64,000 nt of DNA from Prinsepia uniflora (lineage: Eukaryota > Streptophyta > Magnoliopsida > Rosales > Rosaceae). The stretch covers positions 81,775,628-81,839,627 of the forward strand of contig CM064862.1 in NCBI GenBank assembly GCA_032719365.1. The letters are read 5' to 3'. The notes under the pieces are model-generated. The model was given only the letters and a program-made list of their open reading frames with translations, was not told the DNA's origin and did not search any database. Each line of letters begins with the position of its first letter. Positions within the stretch are counted from its first letter, which is position 1. The translations under genes and the position numbers were made by a program. This document shows positions 47,205 to 59,928 of the stretch, piece by piece.

Positions 47205-48599
47205 AAAGAATTTCATCCCTGAAATTCCTCACCTCGTACCTTCGTAACTAACGGGGAGAAATCCAACAGTTCTTACACCTGGGTCTCCTACCCGGTGTCC
47301 ATCTCCTGCCAAACCAACTTATCCTGACAGTTCCCAACCTGTCATCTCAACTTAGTCAAACGAACCAAATCACCTGAGATCAATCCTAAGTACGCCACAA
47401 CACCCCTGTTACCAGTTTCAACACTTCTGATGCCTTCTCAAGTCGAGTGTACCTCGTACCCATACTTCTGTCAGCGATCCGTTACGACCCTACTAGAGTT
47501 ACAACATACTCGCCTTTACTCTGAATTGACCAAACACCGCACCAATGGTTCCACTAAACACTAACACAATCATCCTATGGACACACCAACCACGTCCTAC
47601 ACTGTCTATTTGCTACCGGGCCCTATCACATTCCTGTTTAACCAAGAACATACCTCTCCAAGTCAGGGTCTCACCAGCCACTCAAATCGGAGCATCTAGC
47701 TCATATCAACACTACAGTCTACAAACCAATCAACCGCTCGGGATCACCCTGATCCAACCACACTAATCGTCCGTCTATCAACAACATTCCCTGGCACTAA
47801 GCTGATCACCACCAATTCTACCAGAACTGCTCGTCCAATTACATCGGCCTGGTTCTGTCCACTACAGAACCAGTACGTATCTTCCATGTACCTTCACCAA
47901 GTACCACCAACTAGATCTATATTGCACACGCAAGGACAACCCTACGAACTTAAAATAGAAACAAAGGTATTTTAGAATACCTCAAACACAGCTCGTAGTG
48001 TATATCTTCACGTACGTCCAACTACACGTCTTTCGGGAAAGTCCAACTCAAACCTTCCCAGTCTCCCAGTCTCTTGGTCGGTAGGAAATCCTAAAGTAAC
48101 TCAACTACAAATCCAGAGTAGACCAACTCAACCTAGTCTCACGGAGGATTCTCTTACTCAGCACCAACTCAAACCCTGAACCCGAAACGACCCAATCCTG
48201 ATTTACTCACCCTAGTAGATCCTACTCACCGACTCACTATTTCGCCTTCACTTCTCACAATTGCTCAGACCACCCTGTCAAAGCAAATCGATAAGGTCCT
48301 CAACACGTCTAAAGGAACACCTAGATTGTGGGTTCTCTTTAATAACCTTATCTCGATCAGTTTTAGTTATTTTTTTCCCATTTCTTCCGTTATCCTCCAA
48401 CGGAACACACTGTGGTCCTCATCCTTGTCACTCCGAGTCATTCTACCTTAATCCAACTTACCGTCATCCCCTGACACTCGCCATCGACACCAACTCAGAA
48501 TCAACACATCGTCTTATTGTCCAAACCACAACATCTTCTGATTCCGAGATTCCAAGCATGGTACGTTATCCTTAGGTATACCGTCTCCAGACTAATTTT
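47205..48599 (-). mobile_element. Non-coding interior of the gag-only element
   Basis: Between the polypurine tract and the protease stub. No pol motif is visible and frames are short. AATTTCAGGGATGAAATTC, a decayed form of the block next to the other polypurine tracts, lies at the inner edge. Confidence 0.7.
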
Positions 48600-49786
48600 C
48601 TAAACGTCACCTTTGTAATTACACAGAGGAAATCCGAGACTCCTTACTATAAAGAAAAAGGTGGCCCCGGGATCCATCAAAACATGTACAACACGACCAA
48701 GGATAGTAAATGTACCTGTCACTACGTCGGGTGCTGATTGAGCTTCCTGCTGCGTCATCGCAAAAACTCGGGCCTGGGGTCCTGAAGATCGGCCGCGTCC
48801 CCTCAAACCACTAGTGGCACCACCACCTCCTCTAGTGCCTGCTGCCCCTGAAACTGATGTCGTACTCCGTCCTGGCTCCGTTGTACCTCGGCCTACGCCA
48901 CCCTCCTGGGGTAACGACGGACACTCTCGTCGGAAGTGACCTCGCTCTCCACAGTAGTAGCAAACATCCCGACTGGGTCCTCCACTCTACCTCCCAGTAG
49001 AAGCAACAGATGTCGCGCTCTCCTGCGGAGTCGGCTGTGCTCTAGCTCCTCGGAAACCGGAACCCTGAAAACTGCCTGGTCTACCAAACCGATCATCGCC
49101 CACAGATAAAGCCCCACTATAACCTCCCCTCTTAGGAGTCCTCTGGCTCGATGTTCTAGAAAAAGAATGCTCTCGGCGTCGTACACCACTCGAAAACTGT
49201 GGTCGTGCTGGTAAACTAGCCTCCACCTTCAGTGCAGCATCCGACAATTCCCTAAGGGTTGCAAACAATCCAGCCGTCACTATGGCTCGAATCTCACCTC
49301 GCAGGCCCAACTCAAACCTGCGGCACTTCTCAGCATCGGTAGCCACAAAAACAGGAGAAAACGGGACAACATCTGAAACTTTTATTCGTACTCAGCAACA
49401 GTCATACTCCGCTGTTGGAGCTGCAGAAACTCAGTCTTCTTGTCATCGCGGAACGAATGAGGGTAATACTGATCAAGGAACCGTTCACGAAAAGTCTCCC
49501 AAGTTACCGTGTGAGCATCCCAACCTAACAACTCAAGAGTGTACCACCACTCATACGCCGCACCGTCCAGTAAAAAGGTAGCCAACAACACTCGATCCTC
49601 CGGAGGGCATCGCATCACTGCGAAAATCCGTTTAAGTCGCGTAATCCACCTGTGGGCTTCCTCAGGGTCTGCCCCACCACTAAACGTCGTAGCCCCAAGA
49701 CGCTGGGCTCGCTCAATCGTTGCACTCGCCGCATCTCTCGTAACATGTTCAGCAAGTCGGGGAGGGGGCTCACGTCTCGTAGGCAT
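48600..49786 (-). pseudogene. Broken gag with zinc knuckle and protease stub
   Basis: The first reading frame (49786-49382, 134 aa) opens MPTRREPPPRLAEHVTRDAA and has the retrotransposon Gag core: FSGGADPEEAHRWITRLKRI, DGAAYEWWYTLE, TWETFRERFLDQYYP, EFLQLQQRSMTVAEYE. It hits a TAA where the family has a sense codon, and a one-base deletion follows within about 40 nt. The next frame (VATDAEKCRRFELGLRGEIR) continues the domain, then a Ser/Arg/Gly-rich linker. A further frame change precedes a CCHC zinc knuckle (48962-48921) and the protease start ARVFAMTQQEA with MDPGATFFFI (DPGAT in place of D-S/T-G). No pol follows. It is non-functional as read. Confidence 0.9.
48921..48962 (-). other. CCHC zinc knuckle of the gag pseudogene
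   Basis: CYYCGERGHFRREC fits C-X2-C-X4-H-X4-C exactly, the nucleic-acid-binding motif of Gag. It is intact although the reading frame around it is broken. Confidence 0.9.
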
Positions 49787-49869
49787 GGTCGATCGTACGC
49801 TGAAAGAGGCATAGATTCAGTATAACGACCTAAACACAACCTCGTAACAGACACAAACCGTAAACCTAT

Positions 49870-49881
49870 GCTCTGATACCA
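49870..49881 (-). other. Primer-binding site of the gag-only element
   Basis: GCTCTGATACCA, exact reverse complement of TGGTATCAGAGC, two bases from the LTR edge. Confidence 0.9.
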
Positions 49882-49883
49882 AT

Positions 49884-52246
49884 TAACAGGACCCACCCCG
49901 ATTATCACCTCGATAACCGGGACAAACCCTGCTCCCGTCTGACAATCACACTCAAAAGACCCAAATAACCTCAAAGCAACCACAAAGCATACATTGTCAG
50001 ACCAGGGAGAAGTTATAATACGACGAGTCAACAATAATACAGAGCATAGTAACAGTACAGGATAAGAACAAAGTCCTACTGTGAGCTGACTAAACACGCA
50101 ACGGAAAACTCTATGCCTCTGCCTCTGCCTCTGCCTCTACGTCAACGTTAGCCCCGACGCTTGCACCACGACCTGGAGGGTAATTAAAAACCATAAAAGT
50201 GTGAGTGGACTAAAAAGAAATAAGAGTTTCAAAAACCGTTTTCATAAACAAACCAGGATTTTGCACTCCGTTTTAAAAACATGCATGCATAACTAAGTAT
50301 CTGAAAACAAATATATAAACCGTATGGAAACATCATCATAAAAACATGAAATACCAAATATCATCATCCGATCAAACCTGCTGGATCTATCCGAGTCTTT
50401 AAACTCAATCCAGACCTCAATATAATCCGAGTCTTTAAACTCCCGAGTCTTTAAACTCCTGAGTCTTTATACTCCTGAGTCTTTAAACTCCCGAGTCTTT
50501 AAACTCAATCCGGGTCTTTAAACCCAATCCGGGCCCGCCCCCGTCATAATCATAATCCGGGTCTTTAAACCCAATAACCAGATCCAGCAAATCCAATCCA
50601 AACCGTTTTTAAATCATTTCTAAATCCATGACCAAACCCGAATTTGAAATCACTATTCTGAAGCCATGCCGTCGTTCAGAACCGTCATTCCGAATCCAAA
50701 TCCGGAAATCCTTTTTTCTAAGCTTTAAAACCAAATCTCGATTTCCGAAATCCGATTCTAAAACCGAAAACCTTAATTATCGAATCATTTTTCAAAACTC
50801 ATTTAAAGTCTTTGAAAACCAGTTATATATTTAAATCCCAAAATCATCGCATCGAAATCATAATCAAATCATATCTCGTAAAATGTGCCAAAATATGTAT
50901 AAATCTAAGAAATGCCACGAAAAACGTGCAATTATGTAAAACATATATAGAATAATCAATAGCATGAAATGATATTTAAAAACATCGAACAAGTAGATAA
51001 AAATAGTTATGCATGCTCGGTTAGAAAAGAAAAGTCCACTCATTAGGTCCGAAAGCGTCAATCGCGTCCTGTACGCTCCTCAGCTGTCTTAGGAATATCC
51101 CGACCTGTCAAAAGTCACCATTCCGGGTCACAAACACTTCAGTTAAGCTCTCACTAATTTTCCCCAATTTTTTGGCATTTTTAAACGTAATTAAACGAAC
51201 CCCTAAACCTTCGAACACTCAAAATTACCCCAATACAGTGTCCGATCGACTCGAAACATGTCTTAAAGTGTTCGTTACATCGATTAGAGTGAAAACCATG
51301 TTGGACACTTCCCCAGAACATGCCTCATGTGCCCTCACGCGCCACCCAATGGGGCCGCGCGTGGGAGCCATGTGCCTGCTACTGTTCATCGTCAACCTCC
51401 AGCCAACCTGGTTCAGACCGGTCCAGACCGGTCCGGTCCAATCGAGCCAGCGAGACCGGTTTTCACCCATTTTCAGTCCATTCTAAGTCCTTTGTTCACC
51501 ACTAGCTTCGTCCTTGAATTTAAGATTAATTCCCTTAAGTAAAACACAAAACCTCTAGGAACCTCTTTGTTCACCATTCTCAGTCCTCTGTTTTTCTCTT
51601 TGAACGATTAACCGGCAATTTAAAATGTGTAACCGTGTAGGAGTAGGCTAGAAACCTCTAGGAAGTCACGAGGTGTCAAACACCCTATGGACACAGCCCA
51701 AAATAACCAATCCCAGCTCCCCAGATGGCCTTATCTGATTGGGCACACTTCCCCAGGTGTTTAAAAGTCCAAACTGCCCTTGCAAGTCCAAATTACCATT
51801 TTACCCCTCACCTATCTAGACCCATAACTTAACCGTCTGACGTCCGATGACGGTGTGCCGCCTGTCGTTGTACTCAGGACGTCGAGACCTACCTAATGGT
51901 CCTCGGTTTGCGTGAAGAAAACTTGTCGTGTAAAAAGTCAACAAATTCCCCCTTTTAACCAAATTAAAAAAATGCCCTCGACTTTCCAAACATCATAACT
52001 TCCTCCTCGGATGTCGGAATCGGACGTGCCACCTGTCTACGGACTCGTGACGTCCCGAAATACGTTACGGTCATCTGTCAAAGTCCATTTGACAGCCCGA
52101 ACTAAAAGTCAATAGTTTACCCATTCTATGGGCAAAATCGTCATTCTGCACCATCCGTCCAAAAGTATCCAACTAATTACCGTTTCTCTTCGCTAATCCG
52201 TCATTAACCACTAATCTAATCCCGACTTTCGGGATGGGTCATTACA
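49884..52246 (-). repeat. 5' LTR of the gag-only element
   Basis: Its inner terminus reads TAACAGG instead of TGACAGG, and its outer terminus reads GATGGGTCATTACA, so both ends have point changes. It shares the array (50390-50580) and most of its length with 44671-47191. Confidence 0.88.
50390..50580 (-). repeat. Array of CGAGTCTTTAAACTCC units (5' LTR)
   Basis: Eight or so units, more than in the other LTR of the same element, so copy number changed after insertion. Confidence 0.85.
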
Positions 52247-52251
52247 CCCAC
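52247..52251. repeat. Target site duplication CCCAC (right)
   Basis: Identical to 44666-44670. Confidence 0.88.
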
Positions 52252-53536
52252 GCGCCGTCCTGGGCTAGAAAAGGGTCTTCACGCACCGACCACACGCCGC
52301 CATGCGCCCCTACGCGTGTGGTTGCTACACGTGTTGCACGCGCAGCACAGTTCCACACGCATCACACGCGCAGTATAGTGCCACACGTGTGGCATATTCC
52401 TTATTTATACTTTGTTTTAACACCATTAGGAGTTAACGGCATTCCAGTCACCGATGTCCTATCGGGGATGATGACCGAACCGCAGTTCGCGGTGGTCGTT
52501 TTCTGCAAAACTACTCAGTTTTCAACCAAAATACCACCATTTGACTCACAAATGTATTAGGATTCCAAAAATCGTAGTTCTAAGTTAAGATTCTACCTCA
52601 AAATCATGGTGAGGGCGTCGCGGTCTCTTGATTTTCTTGAAACCGTCGAAGCTCCGATCTCGGGTCAAAGGGGCTCGAGTCTAATAAGTAACCCAAAAGA
52701 CCGAAGTTACCCCAACACTCGTCAAACAAGGGATACTTCCTAATTCTTAATCATATTTCTGTAATATTAAATTCACCAAATAATGCCCTCTCCTGCAGGG
52801 TTACCGTCCATATCCAACCCACTAACCTCGTTTCTCAATCAATCCTCAACCGTTTTCCATGTTTCAAATACCAATATTCATCTATTTGAACCAGAAGAAG
52901 ATATATGATATTGAAACCATGAAATATGTACCTCGATAATATGGTGCAACCCTCTGAACTTTTGACCAAAGTTGCATACTCAACCCTATAGTCTACTCGC
53001 ATCCAATTCTTCATCTTTTGAGCTCATTATTATTGTATATGCTCACACGTCCTGTTAAGACCCTTAGTTTTGCATTGTACATCCTCATAACAGTTTTGGA
53101 ACTCCGCGGCCATTTAGAGTCCTCTCGGGTTGTTTCGTGGACTTGGTGGTGACACCCTTTCCAACCCCTTTTTTTGGTCCTCATTTTCCCTTCCTTCTCT
53201 TTCCTCCTTCTTCTTTCCTTCTTCTTTTTCCCCCTTGGCCTTTCTCTTTTATTTTCCTTCATTGTTCTTGCTTTCCGCTTTTCGGTCACCTATCCTCGAA
53301 CCTTCCTAACACACACATTATATATATATAATGACTAAGTCGATGGAAGCAGTGAGGGAGGGAAAAATGAAGATTGTTCTAGAATACTCTAGGTTTCTCT
53401 TTCAAAATGACCAAAATACCCTTATGACCAAAATTACCTAAATGCCGCTACATTATTTAGACTCAAAATGACCTTATCCAAACTTCAGTTCTCGGCATAT
53501 CGCATGTCTATGGACTTAGGAATTCAAGACCTTTGT

Positions 53537-54224
53537 AAAGATCCTTTCGAATTGTCTAGAAATACCTAGGTCAAAAAGTCAACCTTTTAACTTCAAGGGC
53601 AAAATCGTCATTTTTCATTTTTGCTAATTTTCGGGTCATTAAAATATTGCTTCCCCAAAACCCGATTCAACCAAGGGATGAGGACAAGGAAAAAGACAGC
53701 CTCGTGGCCACCATCCCAGCTGCACCCATCACAGCTTCAGCCCCTGCTGCACCAAGTACTCAGGGCATGCCAACGACAACCCTTTCTTAGGAACATAGCA
53801 CGCCCAATGCACAACACAAAGACACCCATGGCTCTAAATCTGTAACAAACTGGAACTCAGGTACTGCACAAGACCCTTGAAAAGATCCTTTCGAATTGTC
53901 TAGAAATACTTAGGTCAAAAAGTCAACCTTTTAACTTCTAGGGAAAAATCGTCATTTTTCATTTTTGCTAATTTTCGGGTCATTAAAATATTGCTTCCCA
54001 ACACTCGATTCAACTAAGGGATGAGGACAAGGAAAAAGACAGCCTCGTGGCCACCATCCCAGCTGCACCCATCACAGCTTCAGCCCCTGCTGCACCAAGT
54101 GCTCAGGGCATGCCAACGACAACCTTTTCTTAGGCACATAGCACGCTCAATGCTCAACACAAAGACACCCATGGTGGCTTTAAATATGTAACAAATTGGA
54201 ACTCAGGTACTGCACAAGGGCAAG
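53537..54224. repeat. Two-copy 344-bp tandem duplication across the end of LTR D
   Basis: AAAGATCCTTTCGAATTGTC starts at 53537 and again at 53881. The copies stay nearly identical through TTCGGGTCATTAAAATATTG, AAAAAGACAGCCTCGTGG and GGAACTCAGGTACTGCACAAG. The unit contains the last 106 bp of LTR D plus about 238 bp of flanking DNA, so duplication came after D inserted. Copy differences are few. Confidence 0.9.
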
Positions 54225-54587
54225 GGCACAAATTTGGCGCACAATGCAACTCTTATATTCAAATCTGAATCATCCCAACTTAATGTTAATAATGTGTACT
54301 TGGATGTGTATTCTGATTTAGTTCCTAATGAGGTTGTATTATCCTTCGCATGTTCAAAAACACAAGCAAAAGGAAGGTAATGGTAGCCCATAACTTAGTC
54401 CTATTCAAATTCAAATGAAGAAGCAAATCGGAAAGACCAAGTTTGAATCCTATAACGTACAAGGTACAACCTTAACTATTCCACCACGAGCATTGTCCCC
54501 GAAAGACATTTGAGAATGAACACAAACTGTTCACATTCAAATCACATCTCAATCTTTTTTCCAATAAGTTACGTTCTCCTAGGTTGA
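54225..54587. other. Sequence between LTR D and LTR E, unassigned
   Basis: Nothing gene-like. It could be part of an older element into which D and E inserted. Confidence 0.4.
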
Positions 54588-56107
54588 TGATAAGACCCTC
54601 CCCATAATCCCCCTCGATTAACATGAAAGAACATGCTCCCGTCTGACACGACGCTGTAAAATGACCAAGAATCCCTCAGACATAAAAAACGGAATTACCC
54701 CATATTAGACAATGGATAAACTACATCCTACCCAAGATATCCAAAGTATGCAAATACACGTGATGCTTCAGGCTTCGTACAACCCGTGTCCGTGATCAAC
54801 CTGGAGGGTACCAAAACCAATCAAAAGTGTGAGTGGACAAAAATAAAGTTTTGGAAAACCAATTTCCGAAATCAACATTTAACCCTCCGTTTCATAAAAA
54901 CATGCATGCATAGTCAAAGAAACCATTGCTTTCAAATAAAACAGTAACACATAGAGATCATGAGTCCAACCCAAATCACATAAAACGCATAAAAGACATA
55001 AAGGCCCCTGACCCACATTTCCCTGGAAAACCCGGTTATAAATCATCATGAAAACTTCTAAACACAACAAGTAATAAAGGTCAAATCTTGTCTCGCAGGT
55101 CCAACCAACTTGCCAGTCCAACTAGCATCCCCAATGTAATACAGGTAGACAACTACAGATCATGCGAAATCCAATCCGTTGGCACGTGCCAAGTCCAACT
55201 TTGACCACGTCTGAGTCTGTCGGGAATCATCGGAGTCTAATTCTGGATTTGCGATCCAATCACATAAGGATGACATAACAGAGCATAGTTAACATAAAAT
55301 ACCGTAAATATTGTTTCTAACTTAGGCACCAGTTTGAAACATTTATCACATGGGCACAGCCCAAAATCCAATTTGTTTCCAAATATTCACCAAAACCTGT
55401 GTCCTATAATCCATAATCGAAATGCATATAAAACCATCCATTTAACCAGAGAACGTAACCATAACATAGACATCCAAACCATGTCATAAAACCAGGGGAA
55501 AATGTAAATATATATGCATCACAGTTATGAAATCAAATGTTCACTCATAATACTGCCGCTCAATCAAAATCTGAGTCGTAAGCCAATTTGAAATCTCTGG
55601 GACATCTTGACCTGTCAAATTCACATCTGGAGATCACTAAAAATTCAAATAAGTCCATGCATAAAACCCCCAAAAACTTCGGAACCGAAAACACATCCTG
55701 ATCACGCTTCTTAAAGAGAAAACCCTCCAAAACACCAATGATATCTGATAGATCTAAAACCACTATCATTGGATTCAGGACGTCGAAACCTTTCGAACAA
55801 AACCAATCTCACCTCAAAATTCGAGCCCACGTGCCCACACACATGGTCAAATTTTCCACGCGTCTGGTCAACGATGACGTCACTCACTGATTTCAGTTGT
55901 TGGTGTCAGCCCTATCTGACGTGTCACCTGACACAATCTAACAGCAGTGCCATGTGGCACCCTCTAACATGTGCCATGTGGCACCACCTGACACCTACCA
56001 TGTGTCACCTATTGACGTCATCATGACATCACCTGCTGACGTCATGCTGCAGTCACCCTACCACATTTCACCTCTAACACCTCTGTGTCACCTCTGACAG
56101 CTAGTCA

Positions 56108-56112
56108 CGTGG
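56108..56112. repeat. Target site duplication CGTGG (left)
   Basis: Identical to 59022-59026. Confidence 0.88.
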
Positions 56113-59021
56113 TGTAACAACCCGTCCCGAGATTCGGGATTAGTAGAGTGATTAGGATGGGATTAGTGAGCTAATCGGTGGTTAGTTGGTTTCGTTGGGG
56201 TCGTTAGGGCAGAATGACGATTTTGCCCCTAGTTCGGGCAAAAAGTTGACTTTTAGGTCGGGTGGTCTGATGGACTTTGACCGGTGACCAGGACGTAGTT
56301 TAGGTCGTCACGAATCCGTAGGCAGGTGGCACGCCCGATTCCGACATCCGAGGAGGAAGTTATGATGTTCGGAAGGTTGGGAGCATAACCGTAATTTGGT
56401 TAAAATAGGGGGAAAAGTTGACTTTTTGGACGATCGGGTTTTGGTACGTTAACCGAAGATGGTTAGGTAGATCTCGTTGTCCTGAGTTCGATGACAGGCG
56501 GCACGTATTCATCGGACTTACGATGGGTGAGTTACGGGTCAAGGAAGTTAGTGGCAAAACCGTAATTTTGAGTTAAAAGGAGGGGCAGTTTGGTCTTTTG
56601 TGCTCTGGAAATTGTGCAGAGAGAGCAGATGGACGGCTGGGATTGAGCCACTGGGGAGAGAATGGAGATGATGGTGACACGTGCTAAAGGTGTAGTGGGT
56701 TCTGGGGGGTTCTCGTGTGTGCACGGTCCAAATAATTGGGGTGCAACCGTGCAGTGTTCGTGGGTGTTCTTCGATCCAGAGTGAAACAGAGTGAGGCGGT
56801 GAGGAAAATTGAAGGGTGCCCGTGTGTGCTGATGAGTTGTGAGTGTGTGAGGGTGATCGGAGAGTGAGAGGGAGCTAGTGAGCTTATTGAGAGGTGCCGC
56901 GGGTGTGTGTGTGAGAGCTGTGGGCCACGGGAACTTCAGAGAAAACAGGGAGAAGAACTGAGAGTTTGTGGTGGTGGTGTGGCCGTGTACGGTGAAAGTG
57001 GCCTCGAGAGGAGGTTGTGGCGGTTCTGTGGACCCCAGGGAACGCGGCGGTGAGCACGGCGGTGGACGGTTGTAGGTAATTCCTATTTCCCGTGTGCATA
57101 CTCTGTTTTTCCGCCAAGGTTCAAATCGAAAGTCGTGAGTCTAGGGGTTGAATCGAAGAGTCTAGGGAAGTCTAAGGGATTTGGTGAGTTGAGTGAGACT
57201 CAGTGAGGTCCTAGGAAGCGTCTGGTGTTGCCACCGTGACGGGGGAGGACCTGGGTGGTCGGGAAGAAGAACAGGGGTCTGTACGGGTTTTCTTTCGAGC
57301 TTCAGTCGACGAGTTGTGGGTCGAGTCGAGGTCTATGGAGTTGGGGAAAAGGTAGCCTAGGTCTGGACGAAGCTATAGGTGAAGAAAGGAGGTGAATTGG
57401 TGGCCGGACGGCGGAGAACAGTCCTCGCCGGTTCGAGTTGCAGCGGTCGGTTCAGCACAGTCAACTCAAGGTTGACGATGGTACTGTAGCTGGCGCGTGA
57501 GGGCCACGCGCAACCACTTTGGGCGGCGCGTGGGTGAGCGTGGGGAATTTTCCGGCGAACCTTCCAACATGGTTTTTGGTCTAGGTGTTATAACGAGTCT
57601 AATGGAAGTGGTTTCGGGTTACTCGGACGTCGAATTGAAGTAGTTCCGCGAGGGTGAAGGCTTAGGGTCTCGGTTTATTATGTTTAGGATTCGGGGAATT
57701 TTAGGGAAATTAGGTGAACCTTCGTGGACGTGTTAGTGACGTACTTTGGTGGTTATTGACAGGATCGAGATTTCCCGAGGAAGCTGAGGAACGTGCAGGA
57801 CGTTCAGGACGCGATTGAGGGCTCGGTACTGTGAGTGGACCCTTTTCCTTAAACCCGAACATGCATAACTGTTTTCTATACTTGTTTTACATACGTGATT
57901 TCATGAATGTTGGATTTATAATGTAGTTTTATATGATTGCACGGTTTTCGAGAAATAACGTATTTTGCACGTTTTACGAGAAAATGGTGATTTGAATATA
58001 AAGTTATGGTTTTGGGGGTTTCAAACGTTAAATGATTTCTAATGATTATAAGTGTATTTTGGAATATGATTTTGAGGATCAAGGTTTCGGTTTTGAAATC
58101 GGAATTTGACAATTGGACTTTGGTTTTAATATTGGAAAGTGGATTTCCGGATTTGGATTCGGAATGACGGTTCGGGCTGCCGAAGGGCATCAGACCGGTG
58201 ATTTCGGATTCGGGTTTGGATGTGAATTCGGAAATGATTTTTAAATGGTTTTGGATTGGATTTGCTGGATCTGACTATTGGGTTTAAAGACCCGGATATT
58301 GATTTGACGGGGGACGGGCCCGGATTGGGTTTTAAGACCTAGATTGAGTTTAAAGACTCGGGAGTTTAAAGACTCAGATATATTGATATTTCCCCCGTAG
58401 GCCTGTTGAGTTTAAAGACTCGGGAGTTTAAAGACTCGGATATTATGGAGGCCTGGATTGAGTTTAAAGACTCGGGAGTTTAAAGACTCGGATAGGTCCA
58501 GCAGGTTTGATCGGAACATGATGTTTTACGCTATGGTTTTATGATGCTTTTGATATGATTTCTATAACTGTTTTATAGTGTTTCTGTTTCTTATGATGTT
58601 TTATGGTGATTTGGGTTATAACTGTTTTATGAACTGGGTTATGCATGTGGTTTCAAAACGGAGGGCTAAACCCGGTTTTCTTATAAATGGTTTTGGAAAC
58701 TTTTCTTTTATTTATGGTCCACTCACACCTTCTGTTTTTAACTGCCCTCCAGGTCGTGGAGCTAGCGCGGGGTCTTGACGTCGAGGCAGTGTCTGAGGCA
58801 TAGAAGTGACGAAAGGGGTCCCGAAGTGTTTTAAATCTTTCCGCGTGCGTATATTTAGTTTATCGGTTTTTCTTTTCTGTATATTTTGTACTATGCTCTG
58901 TAAAACTTGACTTCGGGATAGGGATATCATTTCTCCTGCGTCTGAATGTGTTGTGTCGGGGTGTCAGACGGGAGCAGGATTTACCTCGGTTTTCGGGGTG
59001 AAACCGGGGTGGGTCCTGACA
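56113..59021 (+). mobile_element. Solo LTR, plus orientation, 2909 bp, target duplication CGTGG
   Basis: It starts TGTAACAACCCGTCCCG and ends GGGTGGGTCCTGACA, with perfect CGTGG duplications and no PBS. It is of the TTTAAAGAC subfamily. Candidate leader: donor GTAG|GTAATT at 57076, acceptor TTGACAG|G at 57762, middle exon 57763-57830, donor GTGAGTGGAC at 57831, acceptor CCCTCCAG|G at 58752. The 56640-57060 stretch is GT-rich with GTGTGTGTGAG-like runs, as in a leader or U3/R region. Confidence 0.92.
58270..58500 (+). repeat. Array of GAGTTTAAAGACTCGG units
   Basis: About eight copies, some as direct doublets (GAGTTTAAAGACTCGGGAG). Same unit as 10340-10560. Confidence 0.85.
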
Positions 59022-59928
59022 CGTGGCACCAACCAACCACATCCATGTGGCCTAACATGATGATGTAGCAATTCACGTCATTGTCATCAACCTCTCATGG
59101 GTTGACTCGCGAGTCTGTAATGGGTCGTTCGACCCGAATGTAAAACATGACTCGTTCTTCACTATTTTCAGTCCTTTCTTCACTATTCTACTCGCAATTC
59201 ACCAAGAAACCGTCCTACGATCAAAAAAATGTAAACACTTACCTCACATCTCCTGCCCAGGCTTGATTCCTCACAACCAAACTTCGAGCTCCCTTCTGAA
59301 ATGGACCACCAGGGCATCAGTTCACAGTTCCAACGTCTCAAATGGAAAACCTAAAATTCAAGCTTACAAGTCACGGGTTTTTACCTGTTTCCTGGGTTTC
59401 CAACTAGCACCATGACTCCATCTTCTTCCTTAGTCTCTCACAACCTCTCCCCTCACTCTATGTTTCCCTCAAACAAGAAAAAGATGATGATGACGACAAT
59501 AATAAATGGTAAAGTGGGGTTTTCAGGTGTATGTCTATCAAAAGGGGAGAGAGAGATGCATGAATAAGGGATACGGACCAATAGGGTAGGTGACACTTGT
59601 CACTCATCCTATGGTCCCATACCAAGAATTTTGGCCCCATTACCAAACAAACCAAATTTAACCCTTCTCAAAATACGTGCACCATAAAATTCGGCCAAAT
59701 TCATCCATGACCTATAAAATGATCTCACGGCGTCCAAATCAAAAGTGCTGCCTGCCTAAGTAATCACAATTCCGCAATCTACGCAACGGGTCTAGGTAAA
59801 CGTGCAAACAACCTCTCAGGTTAAAAGTCAACATTTTCTCATTCAGGGGAAAAATCATCAATTCACCTCGAATAATCTCGAAAATTCCTTGATAATCACG
59901 TAATTACGAGCCAGGTCGTTACAGTGGA

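Larger units (their letters stand above)
44671..52246 (-). mobile_element. Gag-only Ty3/gypsy-type LTR element, 7576 bp, with TSD CCCAC
   Basis: Minus orientation: 5' LTR 49884-52246, PBS 49870-49881, gag pseudogene, non-coding remainder, polypurine tract AAGGAGGGTAGAT (47204-47192), 3' LTR 44671-47191. The 2.7 kb interior encodes only Gag and the first part of protease; reverse transcriptase, RNase H and integrase are absent. This is the layout of gag-bearing non-autonomous elements in plants (TR-GAG type). The LTRs differ by many point changes and indels (2521 against 2363 bp), so it is older than the LARD at 18-28 kb. Confidence 0.93.
40267..53642 (-). mobile_element. Old solo LTR D, split by two later insertions
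   Basis: It is seen as 40267-40400, 43480-44670 and 52247-53642. It begins TGATACACCCAACCC, like TGATAAGACCC of LTR E, and ends TTTTCGGGTCATTAA, a decayed GACGGGTCGTTACA. AATAT occurs at 40262-40266 and 53643-53647 and is a candidate 5-bp duplication, though AT-rich. It contains GTGAGTGAACCC at about 43692 and GTCCACTCACACAC near 44499, the decayed arm pair seen in other LTRs. Confidence 0.65.
54588..59923 (-). mobile_element. Old solo LTR E, split by a solo LTR
   Basis: It is seen as 54588-56112 and 59022-59923. It begins TGATAAGACCC and ends AGCCAGGTCGTTACA. The flanks GTTGA (54583-54587) and GTGGA (59924-59928) agree at 4 of 5 bases. Inside are CCAACCTGGAGGGT near 54797, GTGAGTGGAC at 54829, its partner TTCACTCATA near 55540, ATGCATGCATAG near 54901 and the decayed hairpin GTGACACTTGTCAC at 59590. 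Confidence 0.75.

Noticed and set aside
53011..53289. 92-aa Lys/Arg-rich minus-strand frame
   Set aside because: The complement of a CT-rich tract in LTR D; low complexity.
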